Source: Symbiodinium natans | Lineage: Eukaryota > Sar > Dinophyceae > Suessiales > Symbiodiniaceae | Length of the DNA: 64,000 nucleotides | Reading direction: 5' to 3' | NCBI GenBank assembly: GCA_905221605.1 | Contig: CAJNDS010000569.1 | Coordinates: forward strand, 408,514 to 472,513 | In this document: in pieces, positions 36,697-47,457 of the stretch | Layout of the letters: each line of letters opens with the position of its first letter | Position numbering within the stretch: the first letter of the stretch is position 1 | Notes under the pieces: model-generated | What the model saw: only the letters and a program-made list of their open reading frames with translations | Database searches by the model: none | Told to the model about the DNA's origin: nothing | Translations under genes and position numbers: made by a program

Positions 36697-39600
36697 ATGT
36701 TTTCAATCCCGATTTCCTTGCACTGTTTCGCATGAACGCGCATGGCAACGCCTGAGCTCAGTACCAGTCCAGTGTCAATGACATACACCACACCATCGAT
36801 GGTGACGCTGGTCTCCGCAACATTCGTCGAAAAGACAACCTTCCGCTGTCCCTTGCGCGCCTTTTGAAAGACGAGCTGTTGATCTTCAGGCTGCAGGCGA
36901 CCTGACCCGTCAACGCTGTACACTAGCATACTCAGCTGAGCCGCATGGTCAAGATCTTTTCTCTGAGCCCCTTAAATTCATGCTTCTCTCGCATGTTGGG
37001 GATCTGCTGGTCTGAGGTGCACGACGCCGCTATTATACCCTCGATTCTGAGATGTTCTGGGGCTGTGGCCATGCAAAGGCAGGACCAGCACCGAGTCATC
37101 CGTTTGCGAGACATTCTGCAAGGCCTTCACAGCCTCCATGACATCGTCGGGCGTGGGCAGGAAGACAAGGATGTCCCCCTCACCCGGCTGCGCCAGCAGT
37201 TCTTGCGTCTTGCAAACCGCATGGTGCACGGCCCTCTTGGCAAGATCTGCGGGGCGTTCCATGTACACATGCGAGATCGGGAAGGTGCGCCCTGGGATGC
37301 GGACCGCCGCATCCTCCTGGGTGATGCCAAAGTGCTGCATGAAGAGCTCCGGTTCGATCGTTGCCGAGGCCACAATGAGCCTGAAGTCCGGCCGTGCAGC
37401 GCACACCGCCTTGAGCTTCCCGAGGAGCAAGTCCGTGTCGATGCTCCGCTCATGCGCCTCATCGACGACAACACAGCCGTAGTCCAGCAGCATCTCGTCC
37501 TTGACCATGAGGTTCAAAAGGCTCTTGTCCGTGGCGTAGACCATACGGGTGGAACGCCCGATCTTCCTCTGACCTCCCACTATGAAGCCCACATCTTCCC
37601 CCACCGCGCAACCCCACTCAGAAGCCACGAAGTTGGCCAGCGACTGAGCGGCCACCTTCCGAGGCTGAGTGCAGACCATCTTGAGACCATCGGGGACGAG
37701 GTCACCGTCCGCCAGAAGGGGCAGGATCTGCGTACTCTTGCCGCTCCCAGTGGCACCGATGAGGATCACGACCTGGTGTCGCGCAACGGCGCGAAGGATG
37801 TGGCTCCGATGTGCATAGGCAGGAAGCCGCGCCTGAAACCTCGCAAGCTCTCGGCCAAGCCTCTTCACAAGGCCTTCGGCAGCCTGCTTGTCCATGGCGC
37901 TCATGATGAGGCCGACGGCACGCCGTGTCGCCTCAGAGTACTCCTGGTCCTGTGCCTCAAGCTGAAGGTAAAGCTTCTGCAATGGCTCACGCGCCTCCTG
38001 CTCCTCAGCGGAGATGGCCTCCTGCAACCACTTGGAATGGGGCTGCACCGCCCAGCTGCCCGGGTGCTGGGTGCCCAGCGTGCTCGCATTGCGCTGGTTC
38101 ACCCTGGTCACTCGGCCGCGCGAGTCCTCAAGCTCCAGCGCGCCCAACTCAGCATCTAGGCAGACTTGGCGGTGGATGCGCGCCAACTCCGAAAAGTCGC
38201 CTGCGCCATCGACCCACCACTCCTTCCCTGGCCCATTCCAAGCCGCACGCGTTTCAAAGTGTGCCTCGAACTCCTGGCCGGCTGCACTGTCCCATCTTTG
38301 GCATGCCGGGCCTGCCCAGCTGCCCTGGGACACCAGAATCCACGCCTCCCCCTCGGCCCTCTGCATGTGAAGGGCCTCACTGCTCAGCCGCAGTCGAGTG
38401 GTGCAGCCCAGATCCTTGAGGACCACGGTGGAGGCCTCTCGAGTCTCCATCTCGAAGACCTCCCTCACGATGCCCAAGTTGCGACCCTCCAGCCACCAGC
38501 GCCAGGTGCTCTTCAAGAACCCAGGAGAGCTCGTGGAGGAAGGCCGCCATTCCCGCAAGGCTGGCTGCACGAAGTGTCCGCCTCGACCTGGCACCTGGCA
38601 GCACGCAAGGCAAAGTCTTCACAGCAACGGCCCTACAAACACAAACAAATAAATAACCAAGCAAGTCATATATTTGTATATATGCTTTAATTTATTGTTA
38701 GATGCCTATCATACAGTATACACACATGTTGGAGGTCCTTGCCTCTTCCCAGGGGCCGTGCCGAGAAAGCGCGTGCATGACGCGGTCGGCAAGGAGGACG
38801 AAGGGATGGCTCGGCACCGAGCGGCCTGCGATCCACCGAAGCACCACGGCCTCACGCTCTTCCTCCAGCAACTCGTAGGCAGCCACAACGCCATGGCCCC
38901 CCGATCCGCGCAGCTTCATCGGCAGCCCGGCCCTGCACGTTGCACATGTTGATGCCGCAAGGCTTGGGACTCTGATGTCTCTGAGCTGTGCTTTCCAGGT
39001 CCAGAAACTCAAAAACTGAGCTCCCAACCATCCCTGGGTCCATCTGTCCGCCTCTTCGTCGGCCGGTGCATCTGAGCCCACGAGCGACAGCCTCGACTGC
39101 GGCGCGCAACCTTCCAGCCAGAAGCGCTTGTCGTGGAGGGCATGGAAGCCTTGCCGGTAGGCTGACGGCAGCTCATCCGAATTCAGCTGGGCCTGTGGCA
39201 AACAGCGACTGAAGGGAACGTAAGGACACCTGCAAGATGCGACCTGCACACATGAAGCCTTACTTCACATACTTCTTTATCTACAGCATCTTCCTCCGTC
39301 CTGCACATCGCCCATCTCCGCAATGTGCAAGTACTTGGCTTCACTCGTGAACTGCAACCAGCTGCGTAGCTCCTCTTGGAGGCCTTGATCAAGTGCGAGG
39401 GCAGACCTGTCGGGACAAACTGGCACACGAGACATTAGAGGCTCTGACCTAATTTGTTTTGTCTTTGATTTTGCTTTACGAAAACATGCAGTTGGCATGA
39501 AAATGTAATGCTCTGTAGTTTGAAGAACGCAGCATGACACACTGCCGCGAAACCTACCAGACTGCACTCTCATACACATAAACATATACACCCCATCCGA

Positions 39601-41116
39601 CCCGCCTGGGATGGGGGACCAGGTCCATGTCGTTGAGGCGAATGCCAAAGCCTTCCCCGGCGTAGAGCACCTAGCCGGACAAAAACAAACACCACCACTC
39701 ATGTTTTCATCGGTACCTTACGGGAAGCCCTTCAGGTAGCGCGAGTAGAGCACTGTTGCATTCAGCACCTACTGGCAAGCTACGGCAACACCCTCAAGGA
39801 ATCTCAAAGGCTGTGTCTTTCGCTTCTTTCTTACCACGGGCACCTGGCCCCCGTGGATGCCCGTGCGCGCCGAAGCCAAGAAGGACGTCACAACCTGGCA
39901 ACTTTCGTGGGAAGGAAACAAATCTGCTCTAGAGCAGGGAGGCTGCAAGAGGAGGAAAATCCCCCGCCTGCCCGGCGCATTCGCTGCCATTGAGCCTCGC
40001 GGCCGCAGCCTTGGCCTCGTCGGCGGTTGGCAGCTCCAGTCGCACAAGGCGCCTTCCGGGCACAATGGCCCGTGGCTCAATGCCCATCTCCGCCAAGTCC
40101 AACTTCAGTGCTGCCAGGTCACCGTCACAAGCAACAACAACTCCCATCACAATCACCACCTGCTCAAGAGGGACAGCTGGCTCTGACTCAGCAGTTGAGG
40201 ATGCTGCAGGCAAGGGCAATGGAACCGTCCTCTCCCGTGGGTGCAGGAAGTGGCAGGTGGGCTTTGTGCACCGGACGCCCTGGTTGCACGGGATGTGGCG
40301 CCGTGGGTGCACCTTGTCGCAGTCACTGTAAGGGCAGCGGTCCCCTTCCTCACATCGGTTGCTGTACCACTCGGGCGGGTGGATCTTGGTGCAGGTGTCC
40401 AGCTGGAAACACTTGATGCCATGAGGGCATGCTCCTGCTGCTTCAGCGCCTGCTGTCCAAGCACGTGGGTGCAGGAAGTGGCAGGTGGGCTTCGTGCACC
40501 GGACGCCCTGGTTGCACGGGATGTGGCGCCGTGGGTGCACCTTGTCGCAGTCACTGTACGGGCAGCGGTCCCCTTCCTCACATCGGTTGCTGTACCACTC
40601 GGGCGGGTGGGTCTTGGTGCAGGTGTCCAGCTGGAAACACTTGATGCCATGGGGGCATGCTCCTGCTGCTTCAGCGCCTGCTGTCCAAGCACGTGGGTGC
40701 AGGAAGTGGCAGGTGGGCTTTGTGCACCGGACGCCCTGGTTGCACGGGATGTGGCGCCGTGGGTGCACCTTGTCGCAGTCACTGTAAGGGCAGCGGTCCC
40801 CTTCCTCACATCGGTTGCTGTACCACTCGGGCGGGTGGATCTTGGTGCAGGTGTCCAGCTGGAAACACTTGATGCCATGAGGGCATGCTCCTGCTGCTTC
40901 AGCGCCTGCTGTCCAAGCACGTGGGTGCAGGAAGTGGCAGGTGGGCTTCGTGCACCGGACGCCCTGGTTGCACGGGATGTGGCGCCGTGGGTGCACCTTG
41001 TCGCAGTCACTGTACGGGCAGCGGTCCCCTTCCTCACATCGGTTGCTGTACCACTCGGGCGGGTGGATCTTGGTGCAGGTGTCCAGCTGGAAACACTTGA
41101 TGCCGTGGGGGCACGC
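33181..41116 (-). CDS. CCCH(x12)-DEAH helicase-RING-H2-KH protein, 16 exons
   Basis: Exons 41116-39968, 39894-39835, 39670-39606, 39406-39301, 39192-38996, 38932-38743, 38594-37070, 36901-36752, 36388-36272, 36207-36101, 35503-35410, 35327-35221, 35107-34568, 34467-33778, 33691-33650 and 33294-33181 join in phase to 1,750 codons plus a stop. Twelve CCCH fingers fill residues 1 to ~290. A DEAH RNA helicase follows: GATGSGKST near 869, DEAH near 965, then [18 protein letters not shown], and the HA2 and OB-like parts. A RING-H2 spans 1461-1501 (ligands C1461, C1464, C1479, H1481, H1484, C1487, C1498, C1501), encoded across an intron. A KH domain with GRRG spans ~1606-1670, then 14-residue repeats. 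The likely role is ATP-driven RNA remodelling coupled to ubiquitin transfer. The exon at 41116 has an AG before it and no ATG, so the 5' end is missing. DHX57-type CCCH helicases and plant DEAH11/12 (helicase plus RING) are the nearest known plans. Confidence 0.8.
35614..35809. repeat. CA / CACACG microsatellite inside the helicase gene
   Basis: Pure CA runs pass into a long CACACG-type hexamer tract. It lies inside the 597-base intron 35504-36100, next to element copy B, and is not part of the reading frame. Confidence 0.95.
35837..36063 (+). mobile_element. Dispersed non-autonomous element, copy B, in a helicase intron
   Basis: It has the same conserved ends as copies A and C, with a shorter C-rich centre (227 bases). 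It sits in the intron 35504-36100 on the strand opposite to the gene, so its right end gives GTAAACG on the transcript strand without being the splice donor used here. Confidence 0.75.
36624..36696. repeat. CTG/CAG trinucleotide run, about 24 units
   Basis: An uninterrupted CTG tract (CAG/AGC on the transcript strand) lies within the 363-base intron 36389-36751 of the helicase gene. It would encode polySer or polyAla if read through but lies outside the joined frame. Confidence 0.95.
40250..41116 (-). repeat. Four 228-base repeats, each coding three CCCH zinc fingers
   Basis: Units start at about 41116, 40888, 40660 and 40432. Each 76-residue unit has fingers beginning CPHGIKC (C-x5-C-x5-C-x3-H), CEEGDRC (C-x5-C-x4-C-x3-H) and CNQGVRC (C-x5-C-x4-C-x3-H), separated by an Ala/Gly linker. 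Single-base differences alternate: units 2 and 4 share GTAAGG and GCTTTG where units 1 and 3 have GTACGG and GCTTCG. The last unit lacks the linker and runs into the next domain. CCCH fingers usually bind single-stranded RNA. Confidence 0.95.
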
Positions 41117-42144
41117 CTGTCAGGACCATCATCACAACTGCATACTAGATGCTCCAGCTTTCCTGTCTAGCTTGCAGCAGATGCACTCGACTAGACATGA
41201 GCCTGGCTTGGGTACATGACGCTCTGGCGCGGGACTGCTGAGCACAGTGCGAAGAGTCTTCAACAGGATTGGGAGGGCTGCTACGCTGCCCCCCCCTCTC
41301 TGAAAGCAAACTGCAGCGGGCGGCATCAAGCCTGTAAAAGGGCAGTCGACATTCCTAAAAAAACAGCATGCACTGCAGGTCTGCAGGTCTCGAAGCATGA
41401 TTGGCAAGCGGAGTGCAATGCATTCCGCGCATCATTTCGCAAATCTGCAGACGCCTGTTTTTGCACGCCGTGTCTGAGACGCGTCCAAGCCGGAGGGCAT
41501 TCTACTGGCAGCGAAGCGCAGCTCAACGAGTCTAAATGAGACAGTCTCGGGATGCCGCCCAATGCTATCCCGTCAGCCTGCGGCGGAATGTCCAACCGAA
41601 GTTGCGGTCACATGCATGTGGAAGTTGCTGAACCTCCACCGTGCCTCCACGTTGCTTTGCGCTTGGCCGTGTTGACACAGTGGTGTCTGACTGTCTTGGC
41701 TCTCCATGAGAGATGTTGAGCATCCTGAGCACAGGTTTGAGCACAGGAAGCTTTCTTAGACTAGATGCTACATCTGCGAACTCGGAGACTTGAAGCGCCA
41801 GGTGGCAATTTTTCGGACCGACGTTGGTTGCCGTGATGGCCTGGTTGGACCGATGCTGATTTGAGGTACCGTTCACCATGGTGGCTAAGGATCTCCCTGA
41901 AATTTCGTGTTGATTGTGCAATCTTGACGGGAGCTGCTCTTGGTATGATTCTGTATGGTGTGGCCCAGCTGGCTCCGTCATTGAACGACTTTTTCGCACG
42001 CCATCTTGCGGATCACGTATCCCTGTACACTGTACACTGTCCGCTGGGAAGTTGGCGCAGCCACTCCGTGGGAGGGCCCGTGCTGAAAGCAAGCCAGCGC
42101 GTGCTGTACGTGCTTCAACAGCCCCCGCGGATCCTCAAAATTCC
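41117..42144. other. Upstream of the helicase gene; no exon resolved
   Basis: A CAG acceptor precedes the CCCH exon, so at least one 5' exon of that gene is expected here or beyond. A 175-codon minus-strand frame at 41565-42092 has no motif and an unbiased composition, so I do not call it. The 3' end of the ankyrin-like gene adjoins the right side. Confidence 0.4.
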
Positions 42145-43456
42145 TTAAGACTCTGTGGCCCCACCAGCCCTGGCCTGGTATGTGTCGAGCAAGGGGTTGG
42201 GGCAGGCAAAGAACCTTGGCCACAGCGACCCAGGAAAAAGCAAGGCCAAGAGCCTGGGCGTTACAGAGAAGCTGAGGACCTCGTCGACCAACGAAGGATC
42301 AAAGCTGATGCCGTTTGCACCGTTCGCCCACTGCCGCATGGCTTGGAAGATTCCCACCGCCTGCTGCACAGCTTGACCGAGGCTTCGCCTCCGCGAGGCG
42401 GAGCAAACCCCTGCAGCCGCTGCGCGGGGTGCACACTCACCTCGTGCCTCTCTTGCGCGCCGCCAAGAACAGAACCGCACGGTGTACACACTCTCGGAAG
42501 CAGCGCCACAGAGCTCGCACGGGTAAGGCAGGTCAAGCTCAAGCAACTCACGGAAGTCTTCGGAGACCTCAACGTGGGAACTGAGCACTTCGGCTAGCTG
42601 ATCTCTGCCGCACAGGATGGCCGCGTCCATTAAGGACAGCTGCCTTTCAAATCGCCGCGGACCCCATCGTGAGAGCGGCTGGCCCCTGCATGCGCTGCAC
42701 GTGGGCACGAAAGGGGACAGGCGACACGCTCCCAAATCCAGTCCTGCAAGGAGTGCACACTCGAGGATGGCCAGGGTAGTGTCCCTCAAACTTTCCACAT
42801 CGTCAGCTGTCCATCGTCGCAGAGGCCGGAGCTGGCAATGAGCCACGCACCAAGTGGTTAGCTCAACATTGCCAAGTAGGATTGCCATGTCCATCAAGCA
42901 AGCGACAGCATCTTCGTCAAATGAAATGGATCCAGCGCCTAAGTGGAGGAGCCTCTGCACGAATCCATTGCTGGCCAGGCGCTGCGCTCTCGCCCTGGCG
43001 ACGGTGATCGTGTCGCACCAATTCCACATCCAAACCCCTTGTGAAATGTCGAAACCCCAGCAACAAGCAGCACATGTGGCCGGCGTGTCGAAGCACCGGC
43101 AGAATCCTATCAGGCTCCTGAAATCGGGCCATTCATCCTCCTCCAAAACGGCAAGCTCGTCCGAAGCAGCCTGCAACTCCCATGCTTTCGTCCAGGTAGC
43201 GGCGCGTCACTCGACATCCCTGCACGCCCCTGCACGCCAGGGCCCAAGCAAGGTCGTAGAGCCGGAAGAGCATGCACAAGTCAAAGATGTGCACATGTCC
43301 CCATTGTGATGGCACCGGTGTGGCCAAGAGCTCGTGCAAGCCCTCGATTAAGGCAGCGGACACCAGGAACTCCCTCACTTCCACGACCTCGGGCCACTGG
43401 CCGTACCTGACCAAACCTTCTGCGTCTGCAGGCAGCGGAGGCAGCTGCCGGGCCAT
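42145..43456 (-). CDS. Ankyrin-like helical repeat protein (425 residues if spliced)
   Basis: ATG at 43456 opens a frame with LFRLYDLAWALACRGV. The frame then changes; removing 43185-43218 (34 bases, GA donor, AG acceptor) joins it in phase to AWELQAASDELAVLEEDEW and onward to the stop at 42145. The protein has repeated helix-turn-helix pieces such as LMDMAILLGNVELTTW and LMDAAILCGRDQLAEVL, a Cys cluster (CAACCWGF) and a PCELCG pair. It matches a large group of degenerate ankyrin-type proteins that I associate with Symbiodinium. The partner is unknown. Because 34 bases is very short for an intron, a one-copy frameshift is an equal alternative. Confidence 0.6.
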
Positions 43457-43841
43457 GGCTTCTCGCCTTTTTTGGGCTGGCGGCTTAGCTCTGGGTGCTT
43501 TTGGGTGGTTATCGGCTCAGTTCTTGAGCCGATGTTACTCCAAAGAACCCCAAGACCCCTGGGCCTTGTCCTCAGTGTCTCGTTCCTGCGTTTTCCTCTA
43601 CCCGTCAAGTTCCTCAACAGCGCTCTGCTCCGAGCATCTCGCCGCATCGAAATCGAATTCTAGGTAAGGGCTGTGCAGTCGAGAGGGAGGGAATAGCTTT
43701 TGACCCTTGACCCGAGCAACCCTGCAGAGGGTACTACAGGTGCTGCAGGGTTTAGGTTTTCGGGCTGAGCAACACAACAAATGGCAAGATGGCGAGGGAG
43801 GCGAAAGCTCATAGAGAGTCCCCAAGAAGGAGCGCTGAGCA

Positions 43842-44457
43842 TCAGTGCAAAGCAGAGGGGCTTCCGGTGGGTTGCTGGCGGATCTTTCCAGATTTCACGT
43901 TTCCGCCCCAGACCCAAATTATGGCATAAAGAGCTTCAGGGTCTTCGTGTGGGTCATGATCTCCAAAAAGATGAATACCGAAGCAACCCTTCCAGCCGCG
44001 AGCCTGAAGAGTTTTCAGATGTGAGAAAAGCTCCGAAACAGCTACTCCCCCTGCGCAGAAGAACTCTAACTTTACGACACAACGCCTGCAGGTGCCTGCA
44101 ATATCAAACTCAACGTCTGCTGCCATGGGTACCTTCACCATACGTCATGTAGTTGAGTACCTACATTCCCATAAGTTAGCCTGAGCGGAAATGATGCAAA
44201 GTGCACCTTGCCAAGGCTGGCTCTCAGGAAGCCGCGATGTGGGAGCCAATTGCACACCTCACGGCAGACATGAAAGCTGCTTTGAGAAAGCTTGCAGCCT
44301 CGTGCGCCGCCTGTGACATGGCCTGCACACAAGCACTTTTGCGCACGTCATCAACATCCCTCATCCCACGAAAAGCCACGTGCTCAAATTGTTTGGGCAG
44401 GAAACGCATTGAGCATGAGAAAGCCCTCAGCACCACGCCAAAAAATCCATGGCACAC
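43842..44457 (-). CDS. Possible small gene, two exon-like frames
   Basis: Frames at 44224-44457 (a helical piece with FEHVAFRGMRDVDDVRKSA and AAFMSAVRCAIGSHIA) and 43842-44141 (VEFDIAG, LKTLQARGWKGCFGIHLFG, ALYAIIWVWG) look protein-like and share the strand of the neighbours. No family, start or splice junction is established. They could be exons of one small protein or chance frames. Confidence 0.25.
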
Positions 44458-44744
44458 GGCGCAGCCACCTTAGACGTTCAAACGGCGGCATCAGTCGAAA
44501 GATCTCAAGTGACAAGATGCAAAAAACTAGGCCAAATTCCCTCAAACACATGGCAAGCTTTGAGAATGGCACGGAAATGGTCACTACAGTACCAGGAGCC
44601 AGCTCAGCTGTGTTGACGGCTCCGTTTGTTGGATTCTGCCGGTTTCCGATGAAAGCAGCGGTGATGAGATGTATTCAACTGCCGTTGCGATGGTTATTGC
44701 TGTTGCTGTTGGCTGTCTGCTGACTTCCTGTTGCTCTTGTTATG

Positions 44745-44866
44745 CTTGCGGCGACGGTTGTAGTGGTTGCGTTGGTGGATGGCTGCTGGTGGTAGTGGCT
44801 GTGGTGGTGGCGGTGGTGGTGGTGGCGGTGGCGGCGGCGGCTGTGGCGGCTCATGTGGCGCTCTAG
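44745..44866. repeat. GGT/GGC trinucleotide-rich tract
   Basis: A run of imperfect GGTGGTGGC-type triplets. All frames give low-complexity Gly, Val or His tracts, so it is treated as a microsatellite. Confidence 0.85.
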
Positions 44867-45389
44867 TCTTACAGTATTCCACAAGCTAGGCCCATCGGCA
44901 TATTTGAATTGCATGCTGAAGTGGCAGGCTGCCAGGCTAGGTAGCATGTACTGTGAAAACCCTGACACGCAACTGACAAAGAGTCCGAAAACTCCTCATG
45001 AAAATGAAAATGAGACGAGAGTTGTGGCATGACAAATTCCAAAACTCCTCGCTTCCCAACATGGCCGTCATGCAGGAGCTGGCGTGCACAGTGCTCACGC
45101 TGAAGCCTCGCGCCATATCGGCGTGGTGGACGAAAGGAAGCAAGACACTTGAACAAAAAAAGGGTGTGCCCACGCATACAATGCACAAGGGAAACATTCC
45201 AAGGTGCAGGGTGTGCTCATGTTTCGGAGGATAGAACTTCTGCTATGCCACTATGCAATTTCTGGAACGTGGAAAAAAGATACCGACAAGTTACAACGCA
45301 TGACATGTTTGATCGTAATAGCGTTCCTGCAACTCATGTATCTCATCGCTGTGTTGCTTTGGCATGCTGAGCCCAATGCGCGTCATACA

Positions 45390-45670
45390 TATTCGCCTCG
45401 GCTTCCTGCCGAGAAGCGTCTGGAACAAGCAGACCCGGATCGGGCCTCCTTCCCCCAAACCCAACCCTTCCCCACATGCAAAATTTTGTGAGGGGACCCC
45501 CCCCTCCTCCCCCCCCTCCCCCCCCTCCCCCCTCCCCTCCCCACCCCCCCCCCCCACCCCCCCCCCTTAACCCCGCTGCCCTTCCTCCCCTTTTTTTGCG
45601 AAACCCTCTTTCCTCCTTTCCTGTCCTGGGGCCGGCCCGGCTGCCGAGGCGGCGCGCGCAAGCGTTTACA
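45390..45670 (+). mobile_element. Dispersed non-autonomous element, copy C
   Basis: This is the third copy, with left end ATTCGCCTCGGCTTCCTGCC and right end GGCGGCGCGCGC then AAGCGTTTAC. The middle holds a long C-rich tract (about 45487-45568). It lies in a gene-poor stretch between the ankyrin-like and OTU genes, in the same orientation as copies A and B. Confidence 0.75.
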
Positions 45671-46255
45671 ATTATTCACTTACCGTATACATGGCGGCAG
45701 CACCGCCAGAAAACCACGTTTCGAGAGTTCACTGCAACCGTCACCACCCCGGATTTTACGCTCCTTCAGCACGCTGCCCCGAAGGCTTCTCACCATCGCC
45801 ACGGCGACAACTGTCGTAGGCCACTCACTTATTCAACCCTGGATTCCCAACGCTCCGCAACGTCCACAAGCTGAAAAAAACAAAACACATGTGCGTGAAC
45901 CTTCAACAAGTACCTGAAGCGTGCTAAAGTCAAAAAGGGTGAGCACTGTGTGAGCTCAAGCTAAGTCCAAAAACGCAAACAACGGCTCTCACACCGGCAA
46001 GAAAATCATGCGCTTGGATGCTTTTGCTGCATACTTCTAGTCTTGGTGAATGTTGAGTTCGCAAGGCAGTTCTCATCAACGTACCATTCAACGCTCGCCA
46101 CAAATTTTCCCTCCGAAGCTTTAGCTGTGCCCGGTCGGTTCCCTCCTGTACACCGGGCAGCTAAATGACTAGCAAGGTCCACTGTCCACTGAGGGTCCCC
46201 TTTGGGGAGCACCCGAATTGCTCTGCCATGGTATTGCCGAAGTCAAGCTACGGCA
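45671..46255. other. No recognisable gene
   Basis: This is the region downstream of the OTU stop codon on the minus strand. No motif or conserved frame was seen; it should include the 3' UTR of the OTU gene. Confidence 0.4.
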
Positions 46256-46876
46256 TCAGTCCACAATGGCCCAGTAGTGGGCAAAGCGGGCGCCAGGGTT
46301 GTCAAGAAAAAGAGCCACGTGTCCTGGCCCTTCATAGTTTTCGACTCCAGCCCACCTGGGAGCGTTTCCTCGAGTATGCACACAGATGCTGACCATGCGG
46401 CTTGCTCCGCACTGCGTAAGGGCTTCCAACGTGAGATGGCTTCCCCTCCCGACACCTGATTGGAGCTTCTCCAAATACTCATCGTAGGAGGCTGCGTCTG
46501 TCTCGGCTGCTGTGAAAAATGCTTGATACCGTTCTCTGTTCTGTCCGAGCTCTGCAATGGCCAGCTGTCGAAGTTCACGAGATCTGTCAAGCAAGTTATC
46601 ACTCCACCGGCGGTTCCCTTCTGCCGCCAGCGCCAAGGCGTGAAATTGGCAAAGGCCATCGCCGGGCACCCAACGCGCCTCGAGAGATGCGGAATCACGC
46701 AGTTTCAGGCACCTATCAACCCAGTCCGACAAGTTCTTTGTAGCAAGCTCTGAACTAAGTCTCCCGCATTGTGCATCGGAGGTGCTGAGACCTGCCATGT
46801 TGTGCAGCTGCAGGTCTTGTTGAAACAAAAACGAACCATGGGTTGTCTGCCTGAGCAGGAGCAGCGACGGGCGCAT
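46256..46876 (-). CDS. OTU-family cysteine protease (deubiquitinase)
   Basis: ATG at 46876 gives 206 residues to the stop at 46256. The catalytic start DGLCQFHALALAA has the DGxCxF pattern with the nucleophile Cys. It is followed by helices with SRELRQLAIAEL and YDEYLEKLQSG, a strand region RMVSICVHT and the C-terminal HYWAIVD with the catalytic His. Order and length fit a single OTU domain (about 130 residues) with an N-terminal helix of about 60. It should remove ubiquitin from substrates. An inner Met in HNMAGLSTS is an alternative start, and upstream exons at 46957-47642 may belong to it. No membrane segment or signal peptide is visible. Confidence 0.8.
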   Translation of the reverse strand: MRPSLLLLRQTTHGSFLFQQDLQLHNMAGLSTSDAQCGRLSSELATKNLSDWVDRCLKLRDSASLEARWVPGDGLCQFHALALAAEGNRRWSDNLLDRSRELRQLAIAELGQNRERYQAFFTAAETDAASYDEYLEKLQSGVGRGSHLTLEALTQCGASRMVSICVHTRGNAPRWAGVENYEGPGHVALFLDNPGARFAHYWAIVD

Positions 46877-46956
46877 GACAGGCCCCTTGGCCAGCCTGCC
46901 AGCACGTGGCTACTGTCATTGTTACTACGGCTGCTGCTCCGCCTCTCCTCCTATGC

Positions 46957-47295
46957 CTAGAGTTGGAGGTTGCAGTGTCCAGGGTTCAAGTTCAGGGCTT
47001 GGTTAATGACAGGCTGTGTGGTGTGTCTGCGTGGATCGGCCTCGGCTGCAGCTAAAACCTGGAGCATCTCCCCGAAATCTGCAGCGAGTTTTGCTCGGGC
47101 GTCTATACCCGCCTCGGGAACATGCACAGTGAGGCCAGCACGCACCTTCTGCCACAGGTACACGCCAAGCTGGTACTCCGAGCTCAGATGCTCTCGGATC
47201 TCTTCTGCATCGCGGAAGGTGATCTCAATTCCACGAGCACGTGCATCGACAAGTTCTTGGGCCGCTTGCTGAATAGCGTGCAGGGACGGCCCAGC
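46957..47295 (-). CDS. Helical exon upstream of the OTU gene
   Basis: It starts after a GCAG acceptor at 47295 and reads GPSLHAIQQAAQELVDARAR, then an ITFRDAEEIREHLSSEY helix, a short VHVPEAG turn and LAADFGEMLQVLAAAEA. It is all helical with no recognised family. It could be a 5' exon of the OTU gene or the 3' part of a separate one. Confidence 0.4.
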   Translation of the reverse strand, partial: AGPSLHAIQQAAQELVDARARGIEITFRDAEEIREHLSSEYQLGVYLWQKVRAGLTVHVPEAGIDARAKLAADFGEMLQVLAAAEADPRRHTTQPVINQALNLNPGHCNLQL

Positions 47296-47457
47296 CTGCG
47301 ACGAAAGCAAGACTCTTGAGGAGAGCTCGGCGTCTGTGTGTTTGTTCTTTGACGTGCTTTCAGCATGCCTTCACCATGCCCACATAAGCCCGCCTGCCCG
47401 GCTGAAGCTGGTTGAGATGATGGTGCTCCGCATATGTAGCTCTCTCTTGCGGCACCA

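Noticed and set aside
36945-38159. 404-codon plus-strand open frame
   Set aside because: It is the antisense of the DEAH helicase exon; the minus strand carries all helicase motifs, and the plus frame has no domain.
40241-41170. 309-codon plus-strand open frame with internal repeats
   Set aside because: It is a shadow of the tandem CCCH exon; the zinc-ligand pattern appears only on the minus strand.
41565-42092. 175-codon minus-strand open frame
   Set aside because: No recognisable domain, no plausible splice link to neighbours and a composition like random sequence.
43511-43531. Possible dinoflagellate spliced-leader relic (GGCTCAAG on the minus strand) upstream of the ankyrin-like gene
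   Set aside because: Only about eight bases match the end of the leader; that is expected by chance in 64 kb.
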